Origin: Oscillospiraceae bacterium
GTDB taxonomy: Bacteria; Bacillota; Clostridia; UMGS1810
Length of the DNA stretch: 64,000 nucleotides
Direction of reading: 5' to 3'
Assembly: GCA_015069095.1 (NCBI GenBank)
Contig: SVJH01000001.1
Coordinates: 1-64,000 of the forward strand
A model generated the notes under the pieces. It had not been told where the DNA came from. It worked only from the letters and a program-made list of their open reading frames with translations, and searched no databases. Shown one piece after another: positions 17,125 to 25,695 of this stretch; the first letter of the stretch is position 1; the number at the start of each line of letters is the position of its first letter. The position numbers and the translations under genes are program-made.

Positions 17125-18018
17125 TTATATTTCCCCCTTTAAATGTTTATGGCAGGCCATATCACATTTTCTTCCACACAGGCATGGAACATATCCCCAC
17201 TGTGTTTTAGGAAGAAAATCAAGCTCTTTGTATATTTCTCTTGCTGATTCTGCATCAAAACGTTTTTGACCATTCAAAATTGCATCTCGTTCAGGATGGT
17301 TTTTTAAGAAATCTTCTCTAATAAACGGATTTGATTTGTGAGCACCTTTGTAATATACTGCACACTGCCACGTATCAAGACCGTTTTCATCTATTGCATT
17401 TCCCGGGCATACTTTAATACATTTGCCGCATTTATTACAGATTTCTTCTGTCAAAGGTTCATCACACTCAAGTGGAGCATCTGTTATGATAAAGCAATAT
17501 CTCATAAACGGGCCGTATTTTTTGTTGATTATTTTTCCACTAAGCCCCATTTCGCCAAGGCCACAAGCTTTTGCAGCTTTGCCAAAATCAATAATAACAT
17601 CAGGCACAGGTTTTCCTTCTTCTACAGCCTGCGCGTGTATAAGTTCATACGTATCAACAACCTCAGGATTTGTAGTTTTATCTCCTTTAATTCTTAAATT
17701 AGGAATTGCTTTTTGAAGGCAGGCATCATATCCCTCGTTCTCTATTATTCCACCCATTTTAAGTAAGAATATTTCTGCCATTTCTTCGTCAATATATTTA
17801 ACGCCCAAAGAAGTGTAAGTGTAATACTGTGCGTTATTTTCCATCGCTTTATATATAGCTTTTGGAACTAAAAAACCAAAACCAATTATAGCTTTTGCAT
17901 TCGGTAAAATCATTTTAGGAGAACGTTGAGGATTTTCTTCTTCATAAATCTTACCAATTCCGCATATAGTAGCACCCATCTCTTTTGCTTTTTGTTTAAT
18001 AAATTCAGCTGTAAGCAT
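17125..18018 (-). CDS. QueG-like double-[4Fe-4S] protein, paralogue 2 of 3
   Basis: The 297-residue protein shares the layout of its neighbours: an N-terminal IGFGFLVPKAIYKAME segment, GLGEMGLSG at 153-161, a first cluster CNKCGKCIKVCPG (Cys194/197/200/204) and a second CLCGRKCDMAC (Cys279/281/285/289). The second motif is tighter than in paralogue 3, with CxC replacing CxxC at its start. Strong AAGGAGG precedes the ATG. It lies 15 bases after the upstream paralogue, in the same direction. It is cytosolic, with no Tat or Sec signal, unlike exported respiratory reductive dehalogenases. Reaction unknown. Confidence 0.8.
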   Translation of the reverse strand: MLTAEFIKQKAKEMGATICGIGKIYEEENPQRSPKMILPNAKAIIGFGFLVPKAIYKAMENNAQYYTYTSLGVKYIDEEMAEIFLLKMGGIIENEGYDACLQKAIPNLRIKGDKTTNPEVVDTYELIHAQAVEEGKPVPDVIIDFGKAAKACGLGEMGLSGKIINKKYGPFMRYCFIITDAPLECDEPLTEEICNKCGKCIKVCPGNAIDENGLDTWQCAVYYKGAHKSNPFIREDFLKNHPERDAILNGQKRFDAESAREIYKELDFLPKTQWGYVPCLCGRKCDMACHKHLKGEI

Positions 18019-18033
18019 AATATAGAGTCCTCC

Positions 18034-19116
18034 TTATCTGTCCAATTTCCAAGCTTTTTTTGTTCTGAGTGGCTCTTTGAAACGATTTTCCATACATCCG
18101 CCCTTTTTCTCCAAAACAGATACACACGCTCTTATGCAACCGCCACATTTTGCCATGTTATATCCAACCCAACTTGGAAAATATTTTTGCAGTGCAGTAT
18201 ATACCTTGACAACTTCGTCTTCATTTGCAATATCGGTAACACCTTCCATAAGGTCAAGTGAGCCGTTTTCGTTTTTGTCCCATACTTCTTTTGGAACGAA
18301 TGGGTTATAGTAACGACCTGCGTGAGTATAAAAGGCATAGCAACGCCACATATCAATATCTGCCCATTCAAGAATTTTGCCATCTAAGTTTACTGTTAAT
18401 TTTTTGCCTGAGTTAAGTGCAGGAATACAACCGCCGGGACATTCTCTTACGCAGGCACCGCATTTGCGACAAAGTGGGGTGCCATTATACATTTGGTCAT
18501 ACTCATCAACCTCAGCATCAGTAAAAATAAATGCCACACGTTGAAGTGGTCCGAATTCAGGCGTTAAAAGCATTTTACTCCAGCCAATTTCACCAAGTCC
18601 ACAGGCAACAGCCGCAATTCTGAACTGAAACTGCAAATCCGGTGCAACGTTATCTTCTCGGGTAGGTCTTGTAAACTGAACACTTCTATGATGTGGTGTT
18701 GCATTTCGCTGTCCTTCGTTAACTTCAATCTGTTCTTCAGGTGATAATGTGTTTCCGGGTGCACCGTCCATATCAGAAACTACACCTCTTGCACCTGTAT
18801 TACGATAAACAAATGCTTCATAGCCTTCGTCTTCAATAACTTTTCCAACCTGGTACAATACTGCCGGCGCAAAAATTTCGTTTATACCGCCGTATGCCAT
18901 TGAAGGATACTGATAAAACTGAGTACCTTCTTCTATACCTCTTTGTACTCCTCTTGGAATTCGAAATACAAATCCTATACAGCTTTTTGCTTCAGGGAAT
19001 AAAAACTGTGGATTCATTTCATCAGGAGCACCATTAAATCTTGACATTGGCGCAATGCCGCAAGCATCTGCTCCTGCAGCTAGTGCTGCTTCTTTTATTA
19101 GTTTGCTGCTAATCAT
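18034..19116 (-). CDS. QueG-like double-[4Fe-4S] protein, paralogue 1 of 3 (long form)
   Basis: At 360 residues this is the longest of the three paralogues. It shares IGFVFRIPRGVQRGIEEG with them, has GLGEIGWSK at 173-181, a first cluster CRKCGACVRECPGG (Cys216/219/222/226) and a second CGGCIRAC (Cys324/327/331). An insertion of about 45 residues (TLSPEEQIEVNEGQRN and HHRSVQFTRP) precedes the GLGE motif and is absent from the other two. This may shape a different substrate pocket. CGGAGG precedes the ATG, and its first 8 bases overlap the end of the U32-like gene, implying translational coupling. Confidence 0.8.
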   Translation of the reverse strand: MISSKLIKEAALAAGADACGIAPMSRFNGAPDEMNPQFLFPEAKSCIGFVFRIPRGVQRGIEEGTQFYQYPSMAYGGINEIFAPAVLYQVGKVIEDEGYEAFVYRNTGARGVVSDMDGAPGNTLSPEEQIEVNEGQRNATPHHRSVQFTRPTREDNVAPDLQFQFRIAAVACGLGEIGWSKMLLTPEFGPLQRVAFIFTDAEVDEYDQMYNGTPLCRKCGACVRECPGGCIPALNSGKKLTVNLDGKILEWADIDMWRCYAFYTHAGRYYNPFVPKEVWDKNENGSLDLMEGVTDIANEDEVVKVYTALQKYFPSWVGYNMAKCGGCIRACVSVLEKKGGCMENRFKEPLRTKKAWKLDR

Positions 19117-20071
19117 ATTTTTCCTCCGATTTATTATTATCTAATGAAAGTTTAACTAATTTTAAAGGATCTCCATTTTCCAAAATATATGGATATATAC
19201 TGAAAGTTGGCTCGAGAAGTCTTAAAATATCGCCGATGTATTTTTGATTTATGTAGCTTTCTAATATGACCTTAGGATTGCTATGTACTCTTGTGGCAAG
19301 TTTTACAGATTCAAACAATCCTTCGTATTTGTAAATATTTTCAGGTCTTACAAAGTTTGTACATTCTAAAAGTTTAGGATAGTTTTTTTCGTCTTTCAAA
19401 AAATCGCGACATATACCGACAAAATTATATGCATTATCCATTTTTGCAATTTCACTTTCGTGAGATACGAGATTATCATGAAAGTTGTGTGCGGGGCAGA
19501 AATTCAAACATCCGCTGTTTGCAAGCATAAAAAGTTTCTTTCCGTTTACATCACACCAGTTTTTAAGTTCTTTAATTTTTTGAAAATCTCTGTTATATTC
19601 GCGTTTCATATAGTATCCGTCAAATAAGTCGGCAACGTACTCCATAGCAGATACCGTTCCGATTTCCATATTTACAGATGCTCGAAGCGTAATATCTTTG
19701 AAATTGTTTTTTACAAATTTTGCAATAAGCGGCGATGTAGTTGTTATAGAATTTAATCCGTATGTTCTTTTAATGTAATCGATTGTATTGCCGATTTTGT
19801 TAAAAAACGATCTTGACTGACTGTCTTTTCCATAACAGTTTGCATTTAAAAGCAGATTAAGCAAAATGTTGTTTATACTTAATTTTTTAAGTGCGTCATC
19901 CTGCCATTTTTGCATTTCCCATTCAGTGTATTGTTCACTCTGAGTTTGAAGATTTCTTCCATTTGGGATATTGCCCCAAGAAAAATACACTTCATAAATA
20001 TGCTCTTTATTATCTATTATATTTTCCAAAAATGTTATGTTTTGGTTATTCAACCCGACCATATATTTCAT
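19109..20071 (-). CDS. U32-peptidase-like iron-sulfur protein heading the cassette
   Basis: The 320-residue protein looks like a diverged member of the peptidase U32 family (UbiU/UbiV/TrhP/RlhA type). It is TIM-barrel-like, with IEVYFSWGNIP-type strands, TTSPLIAKFVK, LRASVNMEIGT and a Cys set at 188, 192 (SGCLNFCPAH), 221 and 237 that could hold one [4Fe-4S] cluster. U32 members usually perform cluster-dependent hydroxylation or modification, often oxygen-independent. I start it at 20071 because GGTGG lies just upstream of that ATG; the ATG at 20131 has no such site. It is the first gene of the cassette and its promoter carries the shared operator. The family call is moderate. Confidence 0.6.
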   Translation of the reverse strand: MKYMVGLNNQNITFLENIIDNKEHIYEVYFSWGNIPNGRNLQTQSEQYTEWEMQKWQDDALKKLSINNILLNLLLNANCYGKDSQSRSFFNKIGNTIDYIKRTYGLNSITTTSPLIAKFVKNNFKDITLRASVNMEIGTVSAMEYVADLFDGYYMKREYNRDFQKIKELKNWCDVNGKKLFMLANSGCLNFCPAHNFHDNLVSHESEIAKMDNAYNFVGICRDFLKDEKNYPKLLECTNFVRPENIYKYEGLFESVKLATRVHSNPKVILESYINQKYIGDILRLLEPTFSIYPYILENGDPLKLVKLSLDNNKSEEKYD

Positions 20072-20132
20072 AATTTCACCACCAAAGCTATTATTTGCAT
20101 AGATTTTCGGTATCTGTAACAAATTCTTCACA

Positions 20133-20161
20133 ATTATATTTTATCAAATCTAAAAATAAAG
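20133..20161 (-). promoter_or_regulatory. Promoter of the Fe-S cassette
   Basis: On the minus strand TATAAT lies at 20133-20138, with a weak CTTTAT -35 candidate at 20156-20161 (17-nt spacer), 7 bases from the operator. The sequence around the -10 (GATAAAATATAATTG) closely matches the -10 region of the GH106 operon (GGTAAAATATAATTG). Confidence 0.55.
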
Positions 20162-20162
20162 T

Positions 20163-20303
20163 AAATCCAAAAAACAAAGCAAAAATAACAAAAAACAAAG
20201 ATTTTTATTGGAGAATTTTGCTATATGATTATAATAAATGAATATATCTTGTTTTTAGTTTATTTAAAATCTGAAATATCAAATTTCTATTCTTCTCTTT
20301 TTC
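20163..20303. repeat. 141-bp direct repeat bounding the Fe-S cassette, copy 2, with gene remnant
   Basis: Copy of 16091-16231. Its 20260-20303 part still encodes, on the minus strand, the last codons of a QueG-like gene (KREE-stop-KFDISDFK), with the Trp codon of the intact gene changed to TAG. The remnant ends abruptly at a REP-like repeat at 20306. Confidence 0.88.
20169..20200 (-). promoter_or_regulatory. Direct-repeat operator, 21-bp spacing (copy 3)
   Basis: CTTTGTTTTTT on the minus strand at 20190-20200 and 20169-20179, 21 bp apart, just upstream of the cassette promoter. It lies inside the 141-bp repeat. Confidence 0.65.
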
Positions 20304-20305
20304 AA

Positions 20306-20353
20306 CACACTTTGTGGACGGCATACTTTGGGAACAGTGCAATTTCTGTTACA
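20306..20353 (+). repeat. Degenerate GGGGACGGGGCAG-type repeat, copy 2
   Basis: ACACTTTGTGGACGG and then ACTTTGGGAACAGTGCAATTT with CTGTTACATT: one and a half decayed copies of the element. It directly abuts the truncated gene remnant. Confidence 0.55.
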
Positions 20354-20462
20354 TTTTGTTAAGGCAATAGGACAATGGTATGAACTTGTTTGTATAAAAC
20401 AAATTAAACACCCCACAACCCGCATTACACCGGCGTTTTTCACGTTCTCCTTAAATTACTAA

Positions 20463-20547
20463 TTTCGGCGAAGCATTGCGCCTACTTAAAGATGAGTTAA
20501 ATCATAAAAATAAAACCGGCTGTGGAATTTTAGATTTATGTAAATAA
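20463..20547 (+). repeat. 85-bp repeat holding an in-frame gene tail (copy 2)
   Basis: Partner of 1235-1319. The same C-terminal tail is encoded, with E to K and A to L changes. No start or upstream coding part remains. Confidence 0.7.
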
Positions 20548-20550
20548 AAC

Positions 20551-20586
20551 AAAAACAGGACAGTAAAAACTGTCCTGTTTTTTTAT
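20551..20586. terminator. Strong terminator hairpin
   Basis: AAAACAGGACAGT and ACTGTCCTGTTTT pair perfectly round AAAA and are followed by a T-run. The minus-strand AraC remnant begins just beside it. Confidence 0.85.
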
Positions 20587-20690
20587 TTATACAATCCCTT
20601 ATAATTGTTCGGAGACATTCCTATGAATTTTTAGAACACTTTGCTGTAATAAAACTGGTGTCATGTTCAAAAATCAAACCTTCATAATCG
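20583..20690 (-). pseudogene. Remnant of an AraC-family regulator (C-terminal end only)
   Basis: Minus-strand reading gives HQFYYSKVF, stop, KFIGMSPNNYKGLYK, stop. This is the conserved last helix region of an AraC regulator; compare DQFYYSRVFKRF and TGMSPENYKK in the gene ending at 28431. At least two further stops interrupt the upstream part, and no N-terminal domain remains. The rest of 20691-21091 is AT-rich non-coding DNA upstream of the large secreted protein. Confidence 0.75.
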
Positions 20691-21091
20691 TTTTTTAAGT
20701 GTACATATTTTTGTTTTTTTGAGATAATTTTTTTATAATGGGAATGTGGATTCAAAAGTGTAAAAAATATTATTATATTAAAGACGTGAGGATTATTTTT
20801 ACGATGTAATAATGTATTTTAATTAAATGGATTTCACTTTTGATTTTGCTCAAATTGACACTGATTCAACCAATGTTAAATTTTAACAATGTGTAGGATT
20901 GTTCGGTTTTTGTGATAATAATTACATTGTAAAATATAGTGGTTTTTGTTATCTTATAATTAAACCAAAAAGGTTTTATATTGGTGTTTACGTTAAAAAA
21001 CAAAGGCGATTTGTTTTAAAATATAACAATTTTGGCAAAACACAATTCCAAAAATTAAAAAAGTTTTAATGACAGAATGGGAGAGGTAAAA

Positions 21092-24000
21092 ATGAAAACA
21101 ATAAAAAGAATAGTGTGCTTTGTTTTGTGTTTGGCATTGTCAATTCCTTTTATAAGTGTTTTGGCAGATGAGGCAACTGAATTAAGTGATACTGTACAAA
21201 AAACTTATATTGAGTTTTTACTTGATGAAATTGATACAACAAGCGGCGTAGTATTAACTTTTAATGCAAAAAGCGAAGGATCACAAAAGGTTAATGTGTA
21301 TGCAATAGACAGTTCAATTGAAGAAAATGGAATTACATGGAAAAACGCACCTGGAAACAATGTTTCTTCAGTCGGTGCTGACGGTACATTTATACAAAGT
21401 GTGAATGTAAATGGCGAAAACGTATATTCAATAGATGTTACAAATATTGTATCGGAATATAAAACTAACGAAAAAACAAAAATAACATTTGTTATTACAC
21501 CTGACAGCGCAAATACAAATGAAGTTATAATTGATTCAAAAGAACTTACATCAAAAATAGTATATGCTCCTGATTTTGACAGTCTTGCAAGCGATGCTTA
21601 TATTCTTGGCGATACAAGTGCGCAGGTACAATATAACGCAGAAACAGAATATATGTACTATTATGGCGGAACAAACGGTCTTTCTGTAAAAGAAGTATCA
21701 GATGCATATAATTACCCATCAAACAAATCGGGTAAAAGCTTAATGATTGACAAAAATTATTCTAATACAAATACAGGAAGATTAAAACTTGTTAATTCAT
21801 TTGTTACAAGTGCATCTGATATGATAGAAGGAACAGAATATCAGATTTCATTTAAAATCAGATATGGTGCTGATGCTCCTTTAGGTACAGATGTTACACA
21901 AACAACAAACATTCAGGCGGTAGCAATTAACACAAGTACAGGCACTACAAAACTTAACGGCGGAACAAACCTTACAGTGAGTAAAAACGACTGGACATCA
22001 TATAGTTTTACATATACAATGACTGATACTGCAAAATCAATGTTTGGTTTTGTTCAGAATAACGAAAATGCTGAGTTTTACGTTGATGATTTGGTAATTA
22101 CAAAAACGTTAGATGCTTCAAAAAATGCACCAAGACTTGTAAATGGCGATTTAACAGTTGTTGCAAATGCAGATACTTTTATTGAAAACGGCGATGGCGA
22201 AGACAAAAACTATGGTACTTCTTCATCATTAAAAGTATCAGCAGGTATTTTTCCTGCTGTCAGCACAGAAAAAGTATATGTTAAATTTCCACTTGCAAAT
22301 GTTGATACAAGTGAAACGGTTTATTTAAATATAAATGCAAAAACTACAGGCAATCAAAAACTTAATGTATATGCGACGGAAGAAAGTTTTAATGAACTTT
22401 CAGTTACATGGACAAATGCCCCGAAAAACAATCTTGAAGGCTACGATACAGACGGCACATACATCGGACAAATTGCGTTAAATGGGGACGGTACATATAA
22501 AATAGATGTAACACAAACAGTAAGTGCATATAAAGATGCAGGAAAAGAAAGTATTACATTTGCACTTTGCGCAGAAAGTACCAATACTGCTTCTGTAATA
22601 ATTTTATCAAAGGAAAACAATAAAGAAACAGTTTACGCTCCTGATTTTGACAATTTAGCAGAAGATGCCTATGTTCAGGGAAGCGGAACACAGGTTCAGT
22701 ATAGTCAAGACACAGAATATATGTTCTATGTAGGCGGTTCAAATTCACTTGAATTAAAAGGAATTACATCAGATTATAATTATCCTTCAGATTCAGACGG
22801 CAAAAGTATGAAACTTGGCAAGAAAAACAGTAATACAAGTACAGGTCGTTTTAAACTTGTTAATTCACTTGTAAAAAGTGCATCTGATATGGTAGAAGGA
22901 ACTGTATATCAGATTTCATTTAAAATCAGATATGGTGCTGATTCAGATTTAGGTACAGATGTTACACAGACAAAAAATATTCAGGCGGCAGCAATTAACA
23001 CAAGTACAGGCACAACAACAATACAAACTCTTACAGTAAGCAAAACTGATTGGACTGAGTATAACCTTACATACACAATGACAGATACAGCAAAATCAAT
23101 GTTTGGTTTTGTTCAGAATAGCGAAAATGTTGAGTTTTATGTAGACGATTTAGTAATTACAAAAACAATTGATTCAACATATATTGCCCCAAGATTAACT
23201 TGTGGCGAAAGTGTAATTGCAAATAATGCAGATGCTTTTGTTTCAAATCTTAAAGAACGCAATCAAAACTTCGGCGCATCAAATGAACTTTGTGCAACTT
23301 ATGGCTTAAATGAGGTAATTGACGACTACAGAATAATATCAGAAAATATAAGCGGGTCTTTAAAAGCAAACGGCAACTTAACGTATACAAGAACTGTAAA
23401 GAATAATACAGCATCTTTAAGCAATGTGCTTATGGTTGTAGCTATTTATGATAATGAAGATAACCTTGTATGTGCAAAAGCGCAGAAGGTAGGCATTGCA
23501 TCAGGTGAAAAAGACGATTTAAGTGTAAGTTTTGAAAAATTACCGAGCGCTCTTAAAGAAGATTCATATTTAAAAGTATTTACATGGAACGAAGATTTTG
23601 AGCCGATATTTAACTTGGATGAATATGTAGATTTTTACGACAAAGATGAAATTGTTGTAAAAGTTGATTCGCCAAAAACAGGAAATGATTATGCATCGTT
23701 TTATGTGTTCGTAAAAGGCGAAAACGAACTTAGCAATAAATATGTAAGATACAATTTTATTTATACAAAAGATGATTCAATCAAAACAGAAATTAAAAGA
23801 GTAACAAAAGATGATGCAATAAATACAGTAAATACTGCTGTTTCTGGCGAATTTGATATAAGATTTGGCGGAACACCAAAAGGAGCCGAGTTGTCATCTG
23901 ACAAAGACCATACAACAGGAAGCGGTAAATCGCTGTACTTTACAAGAGACGGAAGAACCGACAGAATTAAGTTTTATAATACATTTAAAACAACAGAACT

Positions 24001-24454
24001 TACAAAAGATGATATAGGCAATGTATATAATGTGTCATTCTGGGTTTATCCGGAAGAAGATACACAAATCCGCAGTGGTATTATGAGCGCATGCGGCGAA
24101 AAGAATTATGCAACTTTTTACGAAAAAACAGGATATGTAAATATTGAGGCCCAAAAGTGGTCGCAGGTAAGTTTTACTTATACAATTGACGAAACAAATG
24201 TTGACTATAAAATCGGTATGCTTGCTATAGAAGACAGTGTGGGTACGCCGTTTTATATCGATGATATTTCAGTAACACAAAATACAACAGATGTTACAAT
24301 TACTGCAAAAGAGGGTATTGATATATCAAACGGAAAGTTTGAGCCAAAGCTTAAAGTTATTCCAGGGCAAAAAGATGATACAAAAAACAAAGAAGCAACA
24401 ATAAATTTTTCTTTTGTAGAGTTTTTTGTATATTTTATGTTGGCCGGGAAGTAA
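21092..24454 (+). CDS. Large secreted multi-module carbohydrate-binding protein with replaced C-terminus
   Basis: From ATG 21092 (GAGAGG upstream) the protein has 1120 residues. It has a signal peptide (1-26), then alternates CBM96/DNRLRE-type modules (one incomplete at about 28-150, one complete at 355-505 with ADTFIENGDGEDKNYGTSSS, one stub at about 708-740) with jelly-roll binding modules (about 158-345, 515-700 and 890-1085; each ends FYVDDLVITK or FYIDDISVTQ). A domain at 745-850 (VKNNTASLSNVLMVVAIYDNE) also occurs in the 43574 and 11877 proteins. No catalytic motif is seen. The last 19 residues, from about 24396 on, are antisense to an AraC fragment, so the natural C-terminus is lost. 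Confidence 0.82.
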   Translation: MKTIKRIVCFVLCLALSIPFISVLADEATELSDTVQKTYIEFLLDEIDTTSGVVLTFNAKSEGSQKVNVYAIDSSIEENGITWKNAPGNNVSSVGADGTFIQSVNVNGENVYSIDVTNIVSEYKTNEKTKITFVITPDSANTNEVIIDSKELTSKIVYAPDFDSLASDAYILGDTSAQVQYNAETEYMYYYGGTNGLSVKEVSDAYNYPSNKSGKSLMIDKNYSNTNTGRLKLVNSFVTSASDMIEGTEYQISFKIRYGADAPLGTDVTQTTNIQAVAINTSTGTTKLNGGTNLTVSKNDWTSYSFTYTMTDTAKSMFGFVQNNENAEFYVDDLVITKTLDASKNAPRLVNGDLTVVANADTFIENGDGEDKNYGTSSSLKVSAGIFPAVSTEKVYVKFPLANVDTSETVYLNINAKTTGNQKLNVYATEESFNELSVTWTNAPKNNLEGYDTDGTYIGQIALNGDGTYKIDVTQTVSAYKDAGKESITFALCAESTNTASVIILSKENNKETVYAPDFDNLAEDAYVQGSGTQVQYSQDTEYMFYVGGSNSLELKGITSDYNYPSDSDGKSMKLGKKNSNTSTGRFKLVNSLVKSASDMVEGTVYQISFKIRYGADSDLGTDVTQTKNIQAAAINTSTGTTTIQTLTVSKTDWTEYNLTYTMTDTAKSMFGFVQNSENVEFYVDDLVITKTIDSTYIAPRLTCGESVIANNADAFVSNLKERNQNFGASNELCATYGLNEVIDDYRIISENISGSLKANGNLTYTRTVKNNTASLSNVLMVVAIYDNEDNLVCAKAQKVGIASGEKDDLSVSFEKLPSALKEDSYLKVFTWNEDFEPIFNLDEYVDFYDKDEIVVKVDSPKTGNDYASFYVFVKGENELSNKYVRYNFIYTKDDSIKTEIKRVTKDDAINTVNTAVSGEFDIRFGGTPKGAELSSDKDHTTGSGKSLYFTRDGRTDRIKFYNTFKTTELTKDDIGNVYNVSFWVYPEEDTQIRSGIMSACGEKNYATFYEKTGYVNIEAQKWSQVSFTYTIDETNVDYKIGMLAIEDSVGTPFYIDDISVTQNTTDVTITAKEGIDISNGKFEPKLKVIPGQKDDTKNKEATINFSFVEFFVYFMLAGK

Positions 24455-24633
24455 CCAATAGAATTATCAGTTAATTTTATTTTTTTATTGTTGTGTCCTA
24501 TGATTGCATCAGTTTCATATCTGAAAGCAATAGCATCGCAATGCCTGTTGATGTTACATACTTTGCTGGGACCTAAGTCAAAGGATAATACATTCAGTAT
24601 TTGAAAAACAATATTATCCTGATAAAATATCAC
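24397..24633 (-). pseudogene. Truncated AraC-family regulator (N-terminal 79 residues)
   Basis: From a GTG at 24633, with AAGGAGG 7 nt upstream, 79 codons align with the N-terminal cupin part of the intact regulator at 24758-25516: MIFYQDNIVFQILNVL against MIFEQDSTIFKILDVL, and TDNSIGYFP against TDNAICYFP. Homology ends at KEKFIV (about 24397), where the sequence becomes the antisense of the 21092 gene. The helix-turn-helix is missing, so it cannot be a working regulator. Confidence 0.8.
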
Positions 24634-24757
24634 TGTTATTCCTCCTTAAAATGTATCAAAATCAACTTGATACCACTTTTATATTACATTTATATAGTAT
24701 TTAATCACACTCAAAAAACGATTTTTATGGTTGGTATTTTGAAAAAAGAATATACAA

Positions 24758-25516
24758 TTAAAATTTATATGTGTACTTAGAAGGCGCTACATTCATAATT
24801 TTTTTGAATTCAGATGAAAAGTGCTTGTAATCGTCATATCCACACATTTGCGATATTTCCTGCAGCGAAAGATGCTCTTCTTTAATTAGCGATATCGCAT
24901 ATTTTATTCTGTGTTCGATTACATATTTTTTTGGAGACATCCCAAATTCTTCACTGAAAATTTTTCTGAAATATGATTCGCTTATAAAAGATTTTTTTGC
25001 AGCTGTCTGCAAGGAGAAATCTTTTTTTAAGTAATTTGATTTTATATACTGAATAGATTCGCTTATTTTTGATTTTTTATCTTCGTTAAGATTTTTGTTG
25101 TCTTTGTAAAGCTCTGCAAAAATGTTACTAAGAATAGCAGCACATTCATATTTGTAAGATGGCAATTTTGCATTCCATATATCAAAAATTTTTTTGAAAA
25201 GCTTAGCATATTTTTCGAAATCGTCAGGATGCAAATATTCAATATTGTCGCAACGATAGTTAAAAACTTTGAAATGAATAACAATCATTTTGTCTTTTTT
25301 TGCATTTTTTGTATAACTGACTTCTGAAGGGAAATAGCAAATAGCGTTATCTGTATAAGTTATTTCTTTGTTTTTTGAATTAACTACAGCGTCTGCTTCA
25401 TAATGAAATGACAGTGCATCATAACTACGTTTTGTAATGGTTGTTTTTACATCTTTTTGTTCAAAATAAAGAACATCCAGTATTTTAAAAATAGTTGAAT
25501 CTTGTTCAAAAATCAT
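24758..25516 (-). CDS. AraC-family regulator
   Basis: The 252-residue protein has an N-terminal cupin-like domain (about 1-100) and a C-terminal double helix-turn-helix (about 155-250), with FSLQTAAKKSFISESYFRKIF, then SLQEISQMCGYDDYKHFSSEFKK and NVAPSKYTYKF. The start at 25516 is set by GAGGAG 9 nt upstream; the ATGs at 25525 and 25546 lie on or before that site. It is divergent from the truncated stalk gene at 25696, which was probably its target. The same paralogue family left a truncated copy at 24397-24633. Confidence 0.88.
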   Translation of the reverse strand: MIFEQDSTIFKILDVLYFEQKDVKTTITKRSYDALSFHYEADAVVNSKNKEITYTDNAICYFPSEVSYTKNAKKDKMIVIHFKVFNYRCDNIEYLHPDDFEKYAKLFKKIFDIWNAKLPSYKYECAAILSNIFAELYKDNKNLNEDKKSKISESIQYIKSNYLKKDFSLQTAAKKSFISESYFRKIFSEEFGMSPKKYVIEHRIKYAISLIKEEHLSLQEISQMCGYDDYKHFSSEFKKIMNVAPSKYTYKF

Positions 25517-25695
25517 ACTTGTCATCTCCTCACTTAAAAAAAGCATAGCATTTCAAAAAACAAACCTGTGCAATCGTTTTTATGGTGTACTTCTTTTTTT
25601 AAAAGTGCGATAATTGTAGATGTAATGGAATAATCGGATTATAGACATTGTAGAAAGAGTGTAGAACTCAGATAGGATTGAAAGGAGAATTTAAA

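Noticed and set aside
16188-19116. Calling the three cluster proteins respiratory reductive dehalogenases
   Set aside because: No Tat signal and no membrane-anchor partner is present; size and GLGExG motif fit QueG-like cytosolic proteins better. Distant kinship is possible.
24253-24396. Continuation of the AraC stump frame into the 21092 gene
   Set aside because: Homology to the intact regulator stops at residue 79; the rest is antisense of the secreted protein.
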